The notes: generated by a model not told the origin, from the sequence alone. A DNA stretch of 8,554 nt from an uncultured Dyadobacter sp. (GCA_946481035.1 CAMLNK010000127.1:1-8554), one strand, 5' to 3'. Numbered from the stretch's first letter, positions 1 through 7,368 are shown. Numbers and translations: made by a program.

Positions 1-1
1 G

Positions 2-3000
2 ATCGGTAATGTAAAAGAACGCATTACCCAGATCCGCAAGAGCCTGCCCGATGGCGTGGTGATCGAGCCGTTTCTGGATCGGACCAAGTTGGTGAACAAT
101 GCAATAGGCACTGTCTCGAAAAACCTGATCGAAGGTGCATTGATCGTCATTTTTGTGCTGATCCTCTTGCTCGGAAACATGCGGGCGGGGCTCGTGGTGG
201 CGTCGGTAATCCCGCTGGCAATGCTTTTCGCGGTGAGTATGATGAACCTCTTCGGCGTTTCGGGTAACCTGATGAGCCTCGGAGCAATCGATTTCGGGCT
301 GATCGTCGATGGTGCGGTCATTATCGTGGAAGCCACTTTACATCACATTGTTTCCAAACGGTACACGCACCGACTATCACAGGACGAAATGGACCGGGAA
401 GTGTACGAATCGGCTTCCAAAATCCGCAATTCGGCCGCATTTGGTGAAATCATCATCCTGATCGTTTACCTGCCGATACTCGCCCTGGTGGGGATCGAAG
501 GCAAGATGTTCAGGCCGATGGCGCAAACGGTCAGTTTTGCGATCCTCGGCGCATTTTTCCTTTCATTAACCTATGTTCCTATGATGTCGGCGCTGTTTTT
601 AAGCAAGAAAAACGAGTACAAGCCGGGCATATCCGACCGGATTGTCGGCTTTTTCCGCCGCATTTATGTTCCGGCGCTCCATTTCTCATTGCAAATGAAG
701 TGGCTCGTTTCGCTGCTTGCGCTGGCCATGCTCGGCGGAAGCTTCTGGCTGTTTACCCGGATGGGCGGCGAGTTTATCCCGCAGTTGGATGAAGGGGATT
801 TCGCCGTAGAAATGCGGGTGCTTACCGGCAGCTCGCTTTCCGAAACCATCGACGCCATGCGAAAGGCCGCCGCGGTACTCCAAAAGAACTTCCCGGACGA
901 AGTGGTGGAGGTGGTCGGCAAAATCGGTTCATCCGAAATCCCGACCGATCCGATGCCGGTCGAAGCAGGAGATATGATGGTGATTTTGAAAGAAAAATCG
1001 CTTTGGAAAAAGGCTGAAAACGGGGAGGAGCTAGCCGGGAAAATGCACGCCGTACTTTCCGAATCCATCGCCGGGGTCACATTTGGTTTCCAGCAGCCTA
1101 TCCAGATGCGTTTCAACGAACTCATGACGGGCGTGAAGCAGGATGTGGCAATCAAGATTTTCGGGGAGGATCTCGACGAGCTCGCGCGCCAGGCCGCGCG
1201 TATAGGTAAGCTCGCAGGCGCGGTGCGCGGGGCGGAGGATATTTACGTGGAAGCGGTAACCGGCCTTCCGCAAATCGTAGTCCGTTTCGACCGTGATAAA
1301 CTGGCGCAGTTTCACATTGCTGTCGCCGATGCGAACCGCGCATTGAATGCCGCATTTGCAGGTGCGGGGGCGGGGCTGGTTTTTGAAGGTGAAAGGCGGT
1401 TCGACCTTGTGGTACGTCTGCAAAAATCCGACCGCCAGACTATCGACGACGTCCGTGGCCTGTTTGTCACGAATGCCGAAGGTCAGCAGGTGCCGCTTGA
1501 CCAGATCGCAACCATTGAAATGAAGACCGGCGCCAACCAGATCCAGCGCGAAGATGCCAAACGCCGCATTACCGTCGCATTCAACATACGTGGGCGTGAT
1601 GTGGAAAGCATTGTGAATGAGCTTAGTGCACGCATCGACCGGGAAATTAAGCTGCCGCCGGGCTATTTTGTGACCTATGGCGGTCAGTTTCAGAATTTGC
1701 AGGAGGCCAACAGCCGTTTGGCCGTGGCGGTACCGGTCGCGCTCCTGTTGATTTTTGTATTACTCTATTTCACATTCCACTCGCTGCGGCAGAGCTTGCT
1801 GGTGCTCACGGCCATTCCGTTTTCGGCGGTTGGCGGCGTGCTGGCGCTCTGGGTGCGGGATATGCCGTTCAGCATTTCGGCCGGGATCGGCTTCATTGCG
1901 TTGTTCGGCGTGGCGGTGCTGAATGGTATTGTACTGATCGCGGAGTTCAACTCACTGCGAAAATCGGGTGAGACGGATTTGCGCAAAGTGATTTTCGGAG
2001 GGACCGACACCCGTTTGCGGCCGGTATTGATGACGGCCCTCGTGGCCTCGCTCGGGTTTCTGCCGATGGCGTTGTCGTCGAGTGCGGGTGCGGAAGTGCA
2101 GCGCCCGCTTGCGACGGTGGTGATCGGCGGGCTGGTGTCGGCTACATTGCTGACGTTGCTGGTGCTTCCGGTTTGGTACGGGATCGTTGAAAAGCGCTGG
2201 GGATCGGGCCGCGGGGGGAAAATGGCCGTAGCAGCGATCGTAACAATGCTTGCAATCCTGCTGCCGGGCCGTGTAAGTGCCCAGCAGGGAGAGGTAACAA
2301 GGAAAATCACACTCCGCCGGGCGATCGATGAGGCGTTGGAACGTAATCCGGTAATCAAAGGGGATTTGTACCGCGTTGGTTATCAGCAAGCCCTGATGAA
2401 AACGGCCGCCGATCCGGGCAAAACGGACCTGGTGTGGATGGGCGGGCAATACAACAGCATCAAGTTTGACAATCATTTTCTGTTATCCCAAAACCTGCCG
2501 AACCCGGCAGCGGTAGCGAAGCGCAAATCGCTGCTGTCGGAAGAACTGAATGGCGCAAAGGCGGAAATGGAGGTTACCAAGGCGGAACTTGTGAAGCAGG
2601 TTAAGGTCAATTATGAGCAGCAGGTGCTGTTGAAATCGAGGCAGAAACTGCTGGCCGCCGAGCTGTTTCGTGCCGAACGTTTTGTAAAAGCGGCTGAAAT
2701 GCGTTTCAAAACCGGGGAGACGAATCAATTGGAATATGCTACGGCGCAAAGCCAGCTGGGGGACGTCCGTGCCCAGACCATACGAAACCAGGGCGAACTG
2801 CTGAATTTGCAGCGCGCATTACAAACCCTGGTGAATGGGAGCGGCTTGGCCGAAGCCGAAACCGATTCGCTCACCCGCAGGAATCTCGCCCTGCCCGCGC
2901 CCGACACCGCCGCGCTGAGCGCCAACCCGTACCTGCGCTATCTCGCGCAGCAAGCGGTGATCGGCAGTAAGCAAACGGCCGTGCAAAAGACCGCTTTACT

Positions 3001-3475
3001 GGCCGGGTTCAATATCGGGTATTTCAACCAGTCGCTTACGGGCTTCCAGAACACCGGCAATGGCGAAGTTTTTTACGGCGCGGGCAAGCGCTTCCAGGGC
3101 GTGCAGGTGGGTGTGCAGCTGCCGATTTTCAATGGCGCTTCCAAAGCGCGGATAAAAGCGTCGGAAATGGGTGAGCTGCTTGCGCGGAACCAGGTCGAGA
3201 CGGCCCGGTTGCAGTTGGGCAGCGACTTGGCACAGGCGATCCGTAGCCTGGAAACAGCCCGTGAAAACCTTGATTTGTATGAAACAAGTACACTCGTACT
3301 GGCCGCTACCATTCAAAGCAATGCCACCAAAGCTTACGAATCGGGTGAGATCGGGTACATCGAGTACGGGCAGGCGTGGAATCGCGCAGTGGGCATACGC
3401 CTGAACTGGCTCGATTTGCTCAATGCTTACAATCAGTCGGTTATCCAAATTGAATATCTTTTAAATGAGCAGTAA
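2..3475 (+). CDS. czcA: CzcA/CusA-family heavy-metal RND efflux pump fused to a TolC/CusC-like outer-membrane channel domain (5'-partial)
   Basis: The frame is open from base 2 and the codons before 56 still read as CzcA, so the gene enters from outside; the GTG at 56 is not the start. By comparison with CzcA roughly 300 N-terminal residues are missing. Residues below are counted from the codon at 56. RND part, 1-720: membrane helices around 24-200, a helix near 215-235, a large periplasmic porter region, then helices from about 557 to 715. The TM4 motif DFGLIVDGAVIIVEA carries D79, D85 and E92, the proton-relay acids of divalent-cation HME pumps (DFG-x3-DGA-x3-VEN); copper/silver pumps differ here. 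At 723-742 a hydrophobic stretch ends in VSA/QQ, like a signal peptide. From 743 to 1139 follows an outer-membrane-factor domain with two helical-hairpin repeats. The product should export metal ions by proton antiport across both membranes. The next gene, overlapping by 11 bases, is its adaptor. Family and fusion are clear; the metal is inferred. Confidence 0.93.
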   Translation: MGNVKERITQIRKSLPDGVVIEPFLDRTKLVNNAIGTVSKNLIEGALIVIFVLILLLGNMRAGLVVASVIPLAMLFAVSMMNLFGVSGNLMSLGAIDFGLIVDGAVIIVEATLHHIVSKRYTHRLSQDEMDREVYESASKIRNSAAFGEIIILIVYLPILALVGIEGKMFRPMAQTVSFAILGAFFLSLTYVPMMSALFLSKKNEYKPGISDRIVGFFRRIYVPALHFSLQMKWLVSLLALAMLGGSFWLFTRMGGEFIPQLDEGDFAVEMRVLTGSSLSETIDAMRKAAAVLQKNFPDEVVEVVGKIGSSEIPTDPMPVEAGDMMVILKEKSLWKKAENGEELAGKMHAVLSESIAGVTFGFQQPIQMRFNELMTGVKQDVAIKIFGEDLDELARQAARIGKLAGAVRGAEDIYVEAVTGLPQIVVRFDRDKLAQFHIAVADANRALNAAFAGAGAGLVFEGERRFDLVVRLQKSDRQTIDDVRGLFVTNAEGQQVPLDQIATIEMKTGANQIQREDAKRRITVAFNIRGRDVESIVNELSARIDREIKLPPGYFVTYGGQFQNLQEANSRLAVAVPVALLLIFVLLYFTFHSLRQSLLVLTAIPFSAVGGVLALWVRDMPFSISAGIGFIALFGVAVLNGIVLIAEFNSLRKSGETDLRKVIFGGTDTRLRPVLMTALVASLGFLPMALSSSAGAEVQRPLATVVIGGLVSATLLTLLVLPVWYGIVEKRWGSGRGGKMAVAAIVTMLAILLPGRVSAQQGEVTRKITLRRAIDEALERNPVIKGDLYRVGYQQALMKTAADPGKTDLVWMGGQYNSIKFDNHFLLSQNLPNPAAVAKRKSLLSEELNGAKAEMEVTKAELVKQVKVNYEQQVLLKSRQKLLAAELFRAERFVKAAEMRFKTGETNQLEYATAQSQLGDVRAQTIRNQGELLNLQRALQTLVNGSGLAEAETDSLTRRNLALPAPDTAALSANPYLRYLAQQAVIGSKQTAVQKTALLAGFNIGYFNQSLTGFQNTGNGEVFYGAGKRFQGVQVGVQLPIFNGASKARIKASEMGELLARNQVETARLQLGSDLAQAIRSLETARENLDLYETSTLVLAATIQSNATKAYESGEIGYIEYGQAWNRAVGIRLNWLDLLNAYNQSVIQIEYLLNEQ
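2222..2281 (+). other. Embedded signal-peptide-like segment at the RND-channel fusion joint
   Basis: Inside the fused reading frame, after the last RND helix, a basic stretch (EKRWGSGRGGK) is followed by Met and the hydrophobic run AVAAIVTMLAILL, then PGRVSA/QQG. This has the n-, h- and c-regions and the small -3/-1 residues (V, A) of a signal peptidase I site. RND pumps have 12 helices with both ends in the cytoplasm, so a thirteenth helix is needed to put the channel domain on the periplasmic side. The segment could be an uncleaved helix, or a cleavage site releasing a free channel protein. There is no cysteine, so no lipid anchor. The ATG at 2222 is preceded by six G and three A, so internal initiation is also possible. 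Confidence 0.6.
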
Positions 3476-4649
3476 TCCGAACAGATCGATGAAAAATATA
3501 GTATTAGGACTGGTTCTTTTCCTGGGAATGGGCGCCTGCAAACAGCAGAGCGAAAAGGAAACCGAAGAGGCCGGGGCAGCGCATGCCGCCGAAGAAACCA
3601 GCTATGTGGAACTGACGGAAGCGCAATACAGAACCGCGGGAGTGGAGACGGGCGGGTTTTCTGTCCGGAAACTGAGCGGAACGGTTGCGGCGAACGGGGT
3701 AATCGACATTCCGCCGCAGAACCTGGTTAGTATTTCGGCGCCGCTGGGTGGTTTTGTGCGGAAATCGGAGCTTTTGCAGGGTATGAAAGTGCAGAAAGGC
3801 GAGGTACTCGCGGTGATCGAAAACTCGGATTTTATCCCCATTCAGCAGGATTACCTCGAAACACGCAGCAAGCTGGAATATGCCGAGCAGGAGTACCAGC
3901 GCCAGAGCGAACTCAGCAAGGAGAATATCAACGCGCAAAAAGCATTACAGCAATCGGCTTCGGAAATGAAAATGCTGCGGGCAAGGCTGGCAGGCTTGAA
4001 GGAGCGCGTCCGCACGGCCGGCGTCGACCTGGCTGGGTTGGAAAAGGGTAATATCACGAGTATAGCGTCCATTCGCTCGCCCATTTCCGGTTCGGTGACG
4101 GTCGTGAATGTGAACCTGGGCAAGTATGTGAACCCCACCGACGTGATGTTCGAGATCGTGGATACCGACCATTTGCATGTGGAACTGTCTGTTTTTGAGC
4201 AGGATATTCCAAAAGTTAAGCTGGGGCAGCTGGTGCGGTTCCGGGTGAGCAACAATCCTACACAGGAAGCTTTGGCCAAAGTTTACCTCATTAACCAGAA
4301 AATCAACGACGACCGCACGGTGCGCGTACATTGCCATCTTGAAAATGAGGACCACAGCCTGCTGCCGCAGAATTTTGTAAAAGCCGTTATCGAAACAGGC
4401 GCCAACCCGGTAAATGCATTGCCGGACGAGGCCATAGTCGATTTTGAAGGGAAGTCTTATGTGTTTATCAAAGACCCGAAAGGCGAAAGGAGCTTTGAAA
4501 TGCTGGAAATTACCAAAGGCATCTCGGAAAATGGGTTTACGGAGGTGAAAATGCCGACAGCAAATACTGAAAGCCCGCAGTTTGTTTTGAAGGGCGCCTA
4601 TGCATTGCTATCCAAACTGAAAAACGCGGACGAAGAAGAAGGACATTAG
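3465..4649 (+). CDS. czcB: RND efflux periplasmic adaptor lipoprotein (CzcB/CusB-type membrane fusion protein)
   Basis: This is the periplasmic link between an RND pump and its outer-membrane channel. The 394 residues begin with a lipoprotein signal peptide (hydrophobic VLGLVLFLGMGA, then Cys25 as the likely lipidated residue), followed by a Glu-rich linker. A first biotinyl-lipoyl half lies at about 91-120 (GGFVRKSELLQGMKVQKGEV), a coiled-coil hairpin at about 125-190, the second lipoyl half at about 196-232 (SPISGSVTVVNVNLGKYV), then a beta-barrel and a membrane-proximal domain. The acidic tail ends DEEEGH. The order is that of HlyD/CusB-type adaptors. The gene overlaps the end of the pump gene by 11 bases in another frame, suggesting translational coupling. 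I chose the ATG at 3465 for its A/T-rich upstream stretch and overlap; the ATG at 3489 (MKNIVLG...) gives a more compact signal peptide and is nearly as likely. Symbol by analogy only. Confidence 0.9.
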   Translation: MSSNPNRSMKNIVLGLVLFLGMGACKQQSEKETEEAGAAHAAEETSYVELTEAQYRTAGVETGGFSVRKLSGTVAANGVIDIPPQNLVSISAPLGGFVRKSELLQGMKVQKGEVLAVIENSDFIPIQQDYLETRSKLEYAEQEYQRQSELSKENINAQKALQQSASEMKMLRARLAGLKERVRTAGVDLAGLEKGNITSIASIRSPISGSVTVVNVNLGKYVNPTDVMFEIVDTDHLHVELSVFEQDIPKVKLGQLVRFRVSNNPTQEALAKVYLINQKINDDRTVRVHCHLENEDHSLLPQNFVKAVIETGANPVNALPDEAIVDFEGKSYVFIKDPKGERSFEMLEITKGISENGFTEVKMPTANTESPQFVLKGAYALLSKLKNADEEEGH

Positions 4650-4674
4650 GTATGACCGGCCTGTGGCTGCGGTT

Positions 4675-4708
4675 GGGCATTGGGGCTGCAAATCAGGCCC
4701 TGATGCCC
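4675..4708 (+). terminator. Hairpin between convergent genes, candidate terminator
   Basis: Bases 4675-4686 (GGGCATTGGGGC) pair with 4697-4708 (GCCCTGATGCCC) to form a 12-bp stem with two adjacent G-U pairs in the plus-strand RNA, around a 10-base loop. In minus-strand RNA the two wobbles become mismatches, leaving GGGCAT/ATGCCC plus GGGC/GCCC around a small internal loop. It lies 25 bases after the adaptor stop and covers the tetR stop codon at 4693-4695, the position expected for a terminator shared by convergent genes. Neither side has a clear T-run, so classical intrinsic termination is uncertain; it may instead protect the 3' end or limit read-through. Confidence 0.4.
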
Positions 4709-5295
4709 TTCACGAGCATTTGTACAGTTGCCAAAACGTGATCCATATTTGTATAATCGTTGGTCACTTTCGAAAACATGACCCCGCCTTCGATCAATGC
4801 AATGATGGAAATGGCCATTTCCTCCGCATTGACCCCCTTGCGGAATTCGCCGGCTTCGGTACCTTTTTCGATGAGGCTAACCAGGCTCTTTTTCCAGCTG
4901 AACAGCGCTTTGGCCGCACTCAATTGGAGCGGAATATTGGTATCGTCGGCTTCCACGGCCGTATTCAGGATCGGGCAGCCACCTCGGTCGCCTACTTTCG
5001 TGATCACGTCTTTGTAAACGCGGCCGTAAACCATCAGTTTTTCAAAATACGTCCCGGCCTTATCCAGTTGCGCCTGAACGGTGCTGAAAACCTGCGACCG
5101 GTTGTATTCAAATACCGCCAGGGCCACTGCTTCCTTGTTTTCGAAATTTCCGTAAATGCTGCCCTTCGTGAGGCCGGTAGCTTCGGTAATATCCGACATG
5201 GAAGTGCCGGCATACCCTTTCCGATTGAAAATCTCAGCGGTTTTTTCAATGATAAAGTTCCTGGTACGCTCGGCTTTGCTTGTTCCTGTGTTCAT
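4693..5295 (-). CDS. TetR/AcrR-family transcriptional repressor
   Basis: The protein has 200 residues, the usual TetR-family length. Residues 8-56 form the N-terminal DNA-binding domain: an ERTRNFIIEKTAEIFNRKGY first helix, then the helix-turn-helix TSMSDITEATGLTKGSIYGNF with the typical recognition helix and the following K-E-A. The rest is a helical ligand and dimerisation domain with the GGCPILNTAVEADD stretch (105-118) seen in a subgroup of AcrR-like repressors; its ligand cannot be read from sequence. The ATG at 5295 is the only sensible start, because the next Met (33) lies inside the HTH. It is convergent with the efflux operon and lies 69 bases downstream of fah on the same strand, with its own promoter and a palindrome overlapping it, so autorepression is likely. 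Whether it also controls the efflux genes or the tyrosine genes is unknown; I see no second copy of the palindrome in the window. Confidence 0.9.
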   Translation of the reverse strand: MNTGTSKAERTRNFIIEKTAEIFNRKGYAGTSMSDITEATGLTKGSIYGNFENKEAVALAVFEYNRSQVFSTVQAQLDKAGTYFEKLMVYGRVYKDVITKVGDRGGCPILNTAVEADDTNIPLQLSAAKALFSWKKSLVSLIEKGTEAGEFRKGVNAEEMAISIIALIEGGVMFSKVTNDYTNMDHVLATVQMLVKGIRA

Positions 5296-5299
5296 AGTA

Positions 5300-5330
5300 C
5301 AAATATACCAATCGGTATTTATTTTTCCAA
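5300..5330 (-). promoter_or_regulatory. Bacteroidota-type promoter of the TetR gene
   Basis: Read on the minus strand, TTG at 5330-5328 and TATATTTG at 5307-5300 are separated by 20 bases. They match the -33 TTG and -7 TAnnTTTG elements of the Bacteroidota primary sigma factor. Placing these at -33 and -7 puts the transcription start near 5296, one base before the A of the ATG at 5295. The mRNA would then have essentially no leader. Spacing and both elements fit; the start point is inferred. Confidence 0.6.
5305..5318. promoter_or_regulatory. Imperfect palindrome, candidate operator of the TetR repressor
   Basis: ATACC (5305-5309) and GGTAT (5314-5318) form an exact 5-base inverted repeat across the 4-base centre AATC, so 12 of 14 positions are symmetric. 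TetR-family operators are commonly short palindromes of this ACC-n4-GGT type. It overlaps the -7 box at 5305-5307 and fills the adjoining spacer, so bound protein would block RNA polymerase. It lies 10 bases upstream of the repressor's own start codon. That this repressor binds it is inferred from position and symmetry. Confidence 0.55.
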
Positions 5331-5364
5331 GTGTTTGTGCAATGTGTTTTGAATCAGGTGTTTA

Positions 5365-6612
5365 TTAGGTGATAGGCGGCGCCAGTGCGGGAAGGATTTT
5401 GCCGCGCAATTCCCCGAAGCCGATCCTGATATCTCCGTTTTGCCCGAACCCGCGTATGATCACTTCGTCATGATCTTCCAGAAAGCGCCTTTCGACATCG
5501 TTACGGAGTTTTACGGCCTGTGTTCCATTCAGGGTAGCTTCGAGCAGGCAACCTTTTTGGGAGATCTCACTGCCGCTGATCGTGCCGGTGGCAAGCAGGT
5601 CGCCCGTTTGCAGGTTGCAGCCAGTGATGGTATGGTGGGCGATTTGCTGCGCGGCGGTCCAGTAAATGTTGCGCGCATTGGTTTGGCATACTAAAACCTC
5701 ATCTTCCCGGTCCGGCTTGATGCTGACGGAGAGCGAAAGATCGAAATTCCGGCGTGGGCCGTGCGCCAGATAGGGGAGTGGTTCGGGCTCCTGCTGCGGC
5801 GCGGGCACGCGAAAATGCTGTAATGCTTCCCAGGTAACGATCCATGGCGAAACGCCGGAAGCGAAATTCTTGCTTGTAAATGGCCCCAGCGGCTGATATT
5901 CCCATCGTTGAATATCCCGGGCCGACCAGTCATTGAAAAGCAGCAGACCGAAAATGTGATCCTCCGCTTCCCCAACGGAAACCGGTTGACCAATGTTGGA
6001 ATCCCTGCCGATTACAAATGCCAGTTCCAGCTCGTAATCCAGCGCTTTGGTAGGTTTGAAGGCCGGTATGCCGCTTGCCTGGCCGGTTTGTCCCCACGGT
6101 CGGGCTACCGGCGTACCCGAAACAACAATCGACGACGCGCGACCGTGATACGCCACGGGCAAATGCTTCCAGTTGGGAAAAAGCGGGTTTTCGGGCCGGA
6201 AAATCTGCCCGACACTGAATGCATGCTCCTCGCTCGAATAGAAGTCGGTGTAGTTGCCGACTTTGAGCGGCATATGCATTTGCGCTTTTTTTTGCGGAAT
6301 CAGCAGGTGGTCTGAAAATTGGTTTAAAACCGAATCCCGGTCACACAAAGCTGCTTGAATAACATGGCGCACATATTCCGAAAAGCCGCGGCCGTGTGCT
6401 ATCAGATCATTCAGCACGGGCTTCCTGAATGCGCTTCCGGCTTCGGGATGGAACGGGAACATATTCAACGCATAAGCCGCAGCCAGGTCTACGATCCATG
6501 GGCCGATGGCCAGGCCCGGGCGGGCGGGGCGGTCGTCGCTGAATATACCGAACGGCAGGTTATGGATCGAAAAATCGGAGTCGGAGGGGACCGGAAGCCA
6601 GGGCTGTAACAT
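5365..6612 (-). CDS. fah: Fumarylacetoacetase (fumarylacetoacetate hydrolase)
   Basis: This cytoplasmic enzyme catalyses the last step of phenylalanine/tyrosine breakdown, splitting 4-fumarylacetoacetate into fumarate and acetoacetate. At 415 residues it has normal length. The N-terminal SH3-like part opens with DSDFSIHNLPFG. The catalytic domain shows YTDFYSSEEHA (D123, Y125, H130), VGQIFRP (R139), LPVAYHGRASS (Y155, R158), DYELELAF (E194, E196), FNDWSARD (D228), FTSKNF (K248) and ATGTISGS (T344). These line up with the divalent-metal ligands (human D126, E199, E201, D233), catalytic H133 and substrate-binding residues of the mammalian enzyme, so all key residues I can align are present. The start at 6612 gives the family's expected N-terminus. 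It is the third gene of the hppD-phhA-fah operon, 15 bases after phhA, and ends in a TAATAA double stop. I see no hairpin behind it. Confidence 0.96.
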   Translation of the reverse strand: MLQPWLPVPSDSDFSIHNLPFGIFSDDRPARPGLAIGPWIVDLAAAYALNMFPFHPEAGSAFRKPVLNDLIAHGRGFSEYVRHVIQAALCDRDSVLNQFSDHLLIPQKKAQMHMPLKVGNYTDFYSSEEHAFSVGQIFRPENPLFPNWKHLPVAYHGRASSIVVSGTPVARPWGQTGQASGIPAFKPTKALDYELELAFVIGRDSNIGQPVSVGEAEDHIFGLLLFNDWSARDIQRWEYQPLGPFTSKNFASGVSPWIVTWEALQHFRVPAPQQEPEPLPYLAHGPRRNFDLSLSVSIKPDREDEVLVCQTNARNIYWTAAQQIAHHTITGCNLQTGDLLATGTISGSEISQKGCLLEATLNGTQAVKLRNDVERRFLEDHDEVIIRGFGQNGDIRIGFGELRGKILPALAPPIT

Positions 6613-6627
6613 GGTGTTTGAGGGTTT

Positions 6628-7356
6628 TTATGCCTGCTGGGCCAGATAGGCTTCCAGCAATGGCTCTATGCCGGTTACCGACTCGTAAAGCTGGTCGTAA
6701 GAATTGATGACAAAATAATGGTCCTGGTACCGGTCGATATGGTAAGGGGTGTCAAGCACGAGGGCGAGGTCGAAATCGATCTTGGGCACATCGTCGCCCA
6801 GGCAATAGCGGCTTTCACCCGAAGAAGAAATGATGCCGCCGCCGTAAATTTTCAACTCGCCTTTTTCACGGATCAACCCGAATTCGACGGTGTACCAGTA
6901 CAATCTCGAAATGCGTTGCAGGACCTCCTCCTGGTCGATGTGCTTCAATGCGACCTCGCTCAAATGCGCCATGAAGTCGCAGAATGCCTGGTTGCTGAGC
7001 AGCGGTACGTGCCCGAACGTATCGTGAAACATGTCGGGCTCTTCGAGGTAATCGATCTGCTCCGGTTTGCGCAGCCAGCTCGACGCCGGGAATTGCCGGT
7101 TGTATAAATGCGTATAAAACTCGCGATGAGGAATGAGGCCCGGTACCACATACACTTCCCAGCCGGTCAATGCACGCAGCGCCGGATTGGTTTCGCGTTC
7201 GAAATGCGGAATATGGTCGGCAACGAACTTCACTTTGCCAACGCCATCCAGGTAGGCCCGGCTGGCAATGTGCGGAAGCTGTTCCATTTGTCGTTCGAAA
7301 AGCTGCTTCCACATCCGGTGGTCAGCTTCGGAATATTGTTCATAATCCTGATTCAT
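6628..7356 (-). CDS. phhA: Phenylalanine 4-monooxygenase (phenylalanine hydroxylase)
   Basis: This non-haem iron enzyme converts L-phenylalanine, O2 and a tetrahydropterin to L-tyrosine, feeding the tyrosine catabolic route encoded by its neighbours. It has 242 residues: a catalytic domain only, without the N-terminal regulatory ACT domain of animal enzymes, as usual in bacteria. The iron-binding facial triad is visible as H111 and H116 in PDMFHDTFGHVPLL and E158 in YWYTVEFGL. Other family stretches are TGWEVYVVPGLIP (64-76), FPASSWLRKPEQIDYLEEPD (89-108), YGGGIISSSGES (171-182) and the DTPYHIDRYQDHYFVI end region. The iron ligands with this bacterial length separate it from tryptophan and tyrosine hydroxylases. 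The gene starts 12 bases after the hppD stop and is followed 15 bases later by fah. The pterin-recycling dehydratase often found with phhA is absent from the window. Confidence 0.96.
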   Translation of the reverse strand: MNQDYEQYSEADHRMWKQLFERQMEQLPHIASRAYLDGVGKVKFVADHIPHFERETNPALRALTGWEVYVVPGLIPHREFYTHLYNRQFPASSWLRKPEQIDYLEEPDMFHDTFGHVPLLSNQAFCDFMAHLSEVALKHIDQEEVLQRISRLYWYTVEFGLIREKGELKIYGGGIISSSGESRYCLGDDVPKIDFDLALVLDTPYHIDRYQDHYFVINSYDQLYESVTGIEPLLEAYLAQQA

Positions 7357-7368
7357 GGTGGGTTTGCA

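Noticed and set aside
56..58. GTG at 56 as the true start of the efflux pump
   Set aside because: Codons 2-55 in the same frame continue the CzcA-like sequence (KSLPDG before VVIEPFLDRT), and the helix before TM2 and the N-terminal porter half would be missing; the gene is cut by the window edge.
664..1155. Minus-strand open frame inside the pump gene (163 residues)
   Set aside because: It is Ser/Thr/Pro-rich, typical of the reverse complement of a G+C-rich gene, and overlaps the conserved porter domain.
4663..5352. 229-residue open frame on the plus strand opposite the TetR gene
   Set aside because: It lies wholly antisense to a clear TetR repressor, its product has low-complexity, shadow-like composition without a recognisable domain, and it would run across the repressor's promoter.
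5296..5364. Terminator after fah
   Set aside because: I could find no stem with a following T-run in these 69 bases; the only symmetric element is the operator-like palindrome at 5305-5318.
5908..6315. Plus-strand open frame opposite fumarylacetoacetase (135 residues)
   Set aside because: It is antisense to a complete enzyme with all key residues in place and has no recognisable motif.
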